NCBI GenBank assembly: GCA_036877525.1
Contig: JAZGTH010000098.1
Span: 1,364,001-1,428,000 of the forward strand
Length of the DNA: 64,000 bases
Reading direction: 5' to 3'
Source of the DNA: Chromobotia macracanthus
Taxonomy: Eukaryota; Chordata; Actinopteri; Cypriniformes; Botiidae
The stretch's first letter is position 1; each line of letters opens with the position of its first letter. Shown in pieces: positions 59,963 through 64,000 of the stretch. Below the pieces are notes generated by a model. It did no database searches, was not told the DNA's origin, and saw only the letters and a program-made list of their open reading frames with translations. A program made the position numbers and the translations under genes.

Positions 59963-61200
59963 TATCATAAAAAGGCATTTCTTTCTAAAAGTAGTCACCA
60001 AGTTTCACGACTTATCGAAAGACAAAGCATTGAAACAACACAGCAAAAAACATTCAGATCTCAGTGTGGCGAATATAGAGGCTAATGCGGAAGGCCACTA
60101 TTAAAAATAAACCAAAAAGCTGCGATTTATGAGAGCAAATGATTGTCAAAAAAGACAAAAAAAAAACGTACGTATGAAACATATGTCTGTACCACACATA
60201 CACTAATAAAAAAACGTGTGAATATAAAGAAACGTTCATAATAAAGCTATTCACAGAGACTTACATATACAATTTACTGTCTGAACAGCTCACAGTTAAG
60301 AAGTGAAGTCATGCTGAAGTCTGTATAGTGTTATACAGAGAAACTGTTTTTTGAGGGTTTTTCTTGTTTCAAGAAACGTGACGTTAAATCATATATCATC
60401 CATAAAAGATTATTATGAAACGTCTTAGTGTAACTTCACCCATCATAACATCCTCAAGTAGCGCATAAACGAAGACCAGGAAAAGTACAGCAGCACCACC
60501 CGGAGGTGAGATCGGTTTACTGCATCTGAATTTGAGCTAAAACTGCAGACACAAATCAGCATGCCGTCATATTTCTGTATTATCTGTGCTTTGATGAGTA
60601 TATACACGTACTTTGTTTATGTAGCTGTACTATCTTTTAAATATATAAACCTTTTCATTTAGAAGTTTGCTTCTGCAAAGCAACACAGGGCTAGAATCCA
60701 TTAACAATATGCATCGGATATAAACGTATTAAAAGATTGAAAAAATAATCCTACGACTGCTCTGAATTATACCTGACCAAAAATATTAAATATTACTTTT
60801 GCAAAGTTTAATACTTAATGGAATAGGCTGGCATTTAATTAAAAACAAATGCATAGAAATACGTGTTAATACATACTACCATTACACCTAACTACAGCAG
60901 ATATTAGGCTTTTATTAGCCAATGTAGGTTTATGATGTTTTAGATAAGAGTGCTGCCCTCTGGTGGTAAAACTATACGACAACCCTGAGAACAACACTTT
61001 AGCCACAGGGACTCTTTCGGACTCTTCAGTGCCCTCTAGTGTTGCTAGACGGTCAGTGGTGTCTCAGAGAGTTCGTAGTAAATATTTGATAACTTATTCA
61101 CAAAGTTATTATATGTCTATGCAACTTAAAGAATTGCATTTTATGTTGCATTTTGATATAACATTTAAATGTGTTTGTTTCAACGCTTACACACAACAAG
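59963..61200. other. Intergenic spacer between slco5a1 and the next gene
   Basis: About 1.2 kb of AT-rich DNA separates the slco5a1 promoter from the 3' end of the unidentified gene, both on the minus strand. No exon, RNA gene or repeat with defined ends was recognised. Confidence 0.5.
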
Positions 61201-61204
61201 TAGG

Positions 61205-62279
61205 CTGAAACAAGTGGCAGATTTTTATTTCAAAACAGCTTCATGGCCTTCCAGAAGCCAGAATTGTTCTAACACCATTGGTTACAAAGAATGTAATATT
61301 TGTAAATTTGGCAGGTCACATTATATTTGAACTATTCTTTACTTCAAAAATGAATTTAGACATACTTTGTAATGGTCAGCCAGAGTAACAAAAAACTCAA
61401 AATGAAGTCAAATTTAAAGTCAAAATTAAGTCTGAACAAAAGCCTGTCTCACATTCTTCATAAAGTAAACAAGCTCCGTTATAAATGATAATTGTTGTGG
61501 GTTAGTATTAGAATGTATTAAAATGTTAAAGGTAGTTTCTTTCATCCTAAGTCATATGATAAAAGCACTTATGGTGAACGCCCTTCTTTCATTATGTGGA
61601 CCAAATGTAGCTGAACCATCAAACATTTCAATGCAATGCAACATATGTGAGAAAACAATTTCACCAGCCAGTTTAACCATTAAACCCACAATCCAAGTGT
61701 ATAAAAATGTTCAAGCAGTGTTTTATAATGTAAACAGTGTACTGAACCTAATAAGCTGTAAAAAGTAAACTCAAACATCAACAATTAGCCACTACATAAC
61801 AAGTGAAATGCAGCTTTTGAGAAATAAGGACACCAGAAGGCATGTTGTGATATTTTAAAGACCTAAAATATCTTCCATCAAAGCTGGAATTAAAGTCCAT
61901 ATGGAATTGTTTTTTTATAAACGATAATGCAGGATAAAACTGAGGTTGAGAAATGTGAGAAAGTGCATCAAATATTGGGAAACAATCTGCATGTAGTTGA
62001 CTCAAGACTGAAAGCAATGGCTTAAACATTAACCAGTTTCTTAATAAAAATATATTAAAACCTTACTTCAATGGCGTTTTCCCACTTTAAAACAAACCCA
62101 ACATTTAAGATGCATCCGATACTTTACCTAAAATATTTATATATATATAATTTTTTACAAAATACATAACACTGTTTTCTATTAATGGAAGCACCTGCAT
62201 AAAATAAAAATTCATTACATGATTTATACAGGAGAGCAGTCCATGACCTGTGGGGTTAGTGTCTCTGAGTTATCTAGCT
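61205..62279 (-). other. 3' UTR of the unidentified gene
   Basis: From the TGA at 62,280 the minus strand continues as AT-rich untranslated sequence to an AATAAA at 61,229-61,224. This is the only canonical signal I found at suitable distance, giving a 3' UTR of about 1.07 kb. Confidence 0.5.
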
Positions 62280-63101
62280 TCACAGTGCATGGCAGCAGTT
62301 CTTTCTCAAAGGGGCTGGGCCCACGGCACTACCCTCAGAGTCCTGAAGATCCGTGGGATTGTGGGAAAAAGATTTGATGCTTTCATTCCACATCTCCTGT
62401 GGGGTGTTAGGTAGGGGTGGAGGAGTCTCCCCAGCTTGCTCTAGGAATTCGGCTGGCCCCGGGGAGAGGGGAAGATAACCTTGGGCCTGAAAAATGTCCT
62501 CCTCTTCCTCCAGCTTTTGACCTGGTGCTTGGAGATCCTGTGGACCCTGCAAGATCTTAGGGCTGTGCAACAGAAAGTCATGGTGGGTCTCCAGCTCTGT
62601 AACACCGTTGCCACTAAATGTCATACCATCATTGTCCAGCTCATGTTCCAGCTGTTGAACCCAGGTTGCTCCTCTGAGAAGACCATTGAGTTTGGTTGGG
62701 TGCCCCTCTGGGAGATCGTTGAGAGACTTTAGAGTCTCTTTAAGTGTTTTGGGAGTCAGGCTTTGGGGACCTGTGGTGACGGGGCTCGGAGAGACTGCAG
62801 GAGGCCATTCCTGTCTGAAAGGGGTTCCAGCGCCGCTGGCCTCTTCCAGGACCCCGGAGCCCAGCTCAGCCAGGGGGTCAAGCTTATCAGTTTTATTGAG
62901 TTTCTTTACATTTCTCAGCAGTGCAAACATACTATCTACATCCTTCCAAAAGTTTGTCCAGTCATCCAGGTTAGGACTGTAGTTGCGTCTGTATTCATAC
63001 AAACGTTCCTGTACACTGTACAAATCTTCCAGTCCTTGCCAGTTGACATCCTCTGTGAAATTAGGCAGCTTATGATTTGTGTAGGTCCCAGGTTGGCTGT
63101 G
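62280..63101 (-). CDS. Terminal coding exon of an unidentified gene (273 aa)
   Basis: The minus strand has a pyrimidine-rich acceptor ('cttctcttttctccagag') and then an open frame of 273 codons to TGA. The first third looks structured: NHKLPNFTEDVNWQGLEDLY, then SVQERLYEYRRNYSPNLDDW and NFWKDVDSMFALLRNVKKL, aromatic and amphipathic, with NFT, NYS and NKT sequons that would matter only if the protein is secreted. The remainder is Pro/Glu/Gly-rich and probably disordered, ending KNCCHAL. I do not recognise the family. The absence of stops, codon-like composition, good acceptor and downstream poly(A) signal make it a real exon. I chose the acceptor after GAG rather than CAG because it keeps phase 0 with the candidate upstream exon. 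Confidence 0.7.
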   Translation of the reverse strand, partial: HSQPGTYTNHKLPNFTEDVNWQGLEDLYSVQERLYEYRRNYSPNLDDWTNFWKDVDSMFALLRNVKKLNKTDKLDPLAELGSGVLEEASGAGTPFRQEWPPAVSPSPVTTGPQSLTPKTLKETLKSLNDLPEGHPTKLNGLLRGATWVQQLEHELDNDGMTFSGNGVTELETHHDFLLHSPKILQGPQDLQAPGQKLEEEEDIFQAQGYLPLSPGPAEFLEQAGETPPPLPNTPQEMWNESIKSFSHNPTDLQDSEGSAVGPAPLRKNCCHAL

Positions 63102-63764
63102 CTCTGGAGAAAAGAGAAGAGGGTAGGAAAATTGTCAGTTAGGTCTGACAAACGTGGCACAGAAATACATTTGTTTTATCATGCAATTATTCCTGGCTTT
63201 AGCTAAGAGGCCGGCACCTTGAATTAGTGCCCCACACCACTGCAGTGCTTGTGCGTGAAAGCTCAAAATTCCAAAGCAGCAAAGAAGTGTGAAAGCAAGT
63301 TCACCAAATATTTTGTGCATCCAAACAGAACACCCAAATCCAAACAAAAACAGGTAAGTGCATAGAGAAACTGAAGATCTAAACAATGAGGATCAAAGGC
63401 AAAACATGTAACAATGTTTAGAAAGAAACTGAAAGTATGAAAAATCCAGCCAACCTGGAACTAAGGACTCAGCAACCCAAAAACAATGAGACAAAGTGTG
63501 GGCAAGAAGTGGAAAATGAAAATCTGCAAAACAAAAGCGTGTTTAAAGGAGGGCGAGAGACAGAAGCTCGGATGGTATGAGCATTCCCAGTGCAGGTCAG
63601 GCAGTAACAGATGGTCTAGGAGACACAGGCAGCATTCCTGCCGCACTGAACCAGAACTGCCACTCAACTCTGAGGCTATGGAGATGTGGTAAGCAGTGTG
63701 GAGAGCTACTTGAGAGTGGAATGAGGACAGAAACGGGTTCATATATATACTCTCAAAGACTCAC
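63102..63764 (-). other. Probable intron of the unidentified gene
   Basis: About 660 bp between the candidate 54-nt exon and the terminal exon. Open frames on both strands (for example 63,461-63,742) show no similarity or splice support. The remaining 182 bp to the window end also show nothing definite. Confidence 0.4.
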
Positions 63765-63818
63765 AGGAATGAAAGGCTTGGCCTCCTCAACTTTGACCAT
63801 TTTCGATGCTGCTGTTGC
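63765..63818 (-). CDS. Candidate upstream 54-nt exon of the same gene
   Basis: A minus-strand segment lies between the acceptor 'tacctgcttaccag' and an excellent donor, CCT|GTGAGT. It is 54 nt and in phase 0 encodes ATAASKMVKVEEAKPFIP, which joins in frame to HSQPGTYTNHKLPNF of the terminal exon. The other phases give a stop or fail to join. The shortness makes this tentative. Confidence 0.4.
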
Positions 63819-64000
63819 CTGGTAAGCAGGTAAGCCAAAACACAGAGACGTCAGGACAGGCGTGAATGAGAAGTGATGAATTAGACAGTGTGTCGAAGCA
63901 GTGGAATCAAAGAAACAATCCACGATACTAAAGATGCTGGTCACCAATAAATGCCATGTTTGAACTCAAGGGCGTGAAGAGGCTTAGATTTCAGTCTGCA

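Noticed and set aside
62763..63206. A 147-codon open frame on the plus strand over the unidentified exon
   Set aside because: It is antisense to the minus-strand exon, which has the better acceptor, stop and poly(A) context.
1..64000. An undescribed gene system such as a defence cluster, viral insertion or biosynthetic operon
   Set aside because: The window reads as two well-known vertebrate genes, the tail of a third and ordinary repeats; no reverse transcriptase, integrase, capsid or operon-like gene group is present.

Overview
The window is vertebrate nuclear DNA, almost certainly from a ray-finned fish and probably a cypriniform or related otophysan. The basis is AT-rich spacer, GT-AG introns, AATAAA poly(A) signals, CpG-rich promoters, two conserved vertebrate gene families, and several repeats of types I associate with cyprinid genomes (a tRNA-derived SINE, an L2-type stem-loop tail, short inverted-repeat elements). 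The species cannot be named. There are no bacterial operons, CRISPR arrays, phage or viral genes.

Layout. 1-13,600: non-coding flank with short repeats and microsatellites. About 13,600-15,150: CpG-rich block, the likely promoter and non-coding first exon of csrnp1 (+ strand). 20,614-24,914: four coding exons of csrnp1 that join in frame to a 575-residue cysteine/serine-rich nuclear protein. 24,915 to about 27,300: its AU-rich 3' UTR. About 27,300-30,034: convergent spacer shared with the 3' UTR of the next gene. 30,035-58,992 (- strand): nine coding exons of slco5a1 that join in frame to an 852-residue organic anion transporter of the OATP family, with a 17.3-kb intron between the first and second coding exons. 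58,993-59,962: slco5a1 5' UTR, a probable non-coding first exon and a 19-bp match to the ZNF143/SBS promoter motif. 61,205 to the window end (- strand): the 3' end of a third gene that I could not identify; its terminal exon encodes 273 residues.

The two identified genes are convergent and functionally unrelated: CSRNP1 is an inducible nuclear regulator and SLCO5A1 a 12-TM membrane protein. In human they lie on different chromosomes (3p22 and 8q13), so the adjacency marks a fish rearrangement. The non-coding DNA holds two families of short inverted-repeat elements: eight copies of one ending in CCCAGCTAAC and four of one ending in TTAAAGCTGCAATC. I found no previously undescribed molecular system. 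The items most worth a second look are the unidentified terminal exon, the two MITE-like families (one copy carrying a perfect 15-bp hairpin), and the ZNF143 motif upstream of slco5a1.
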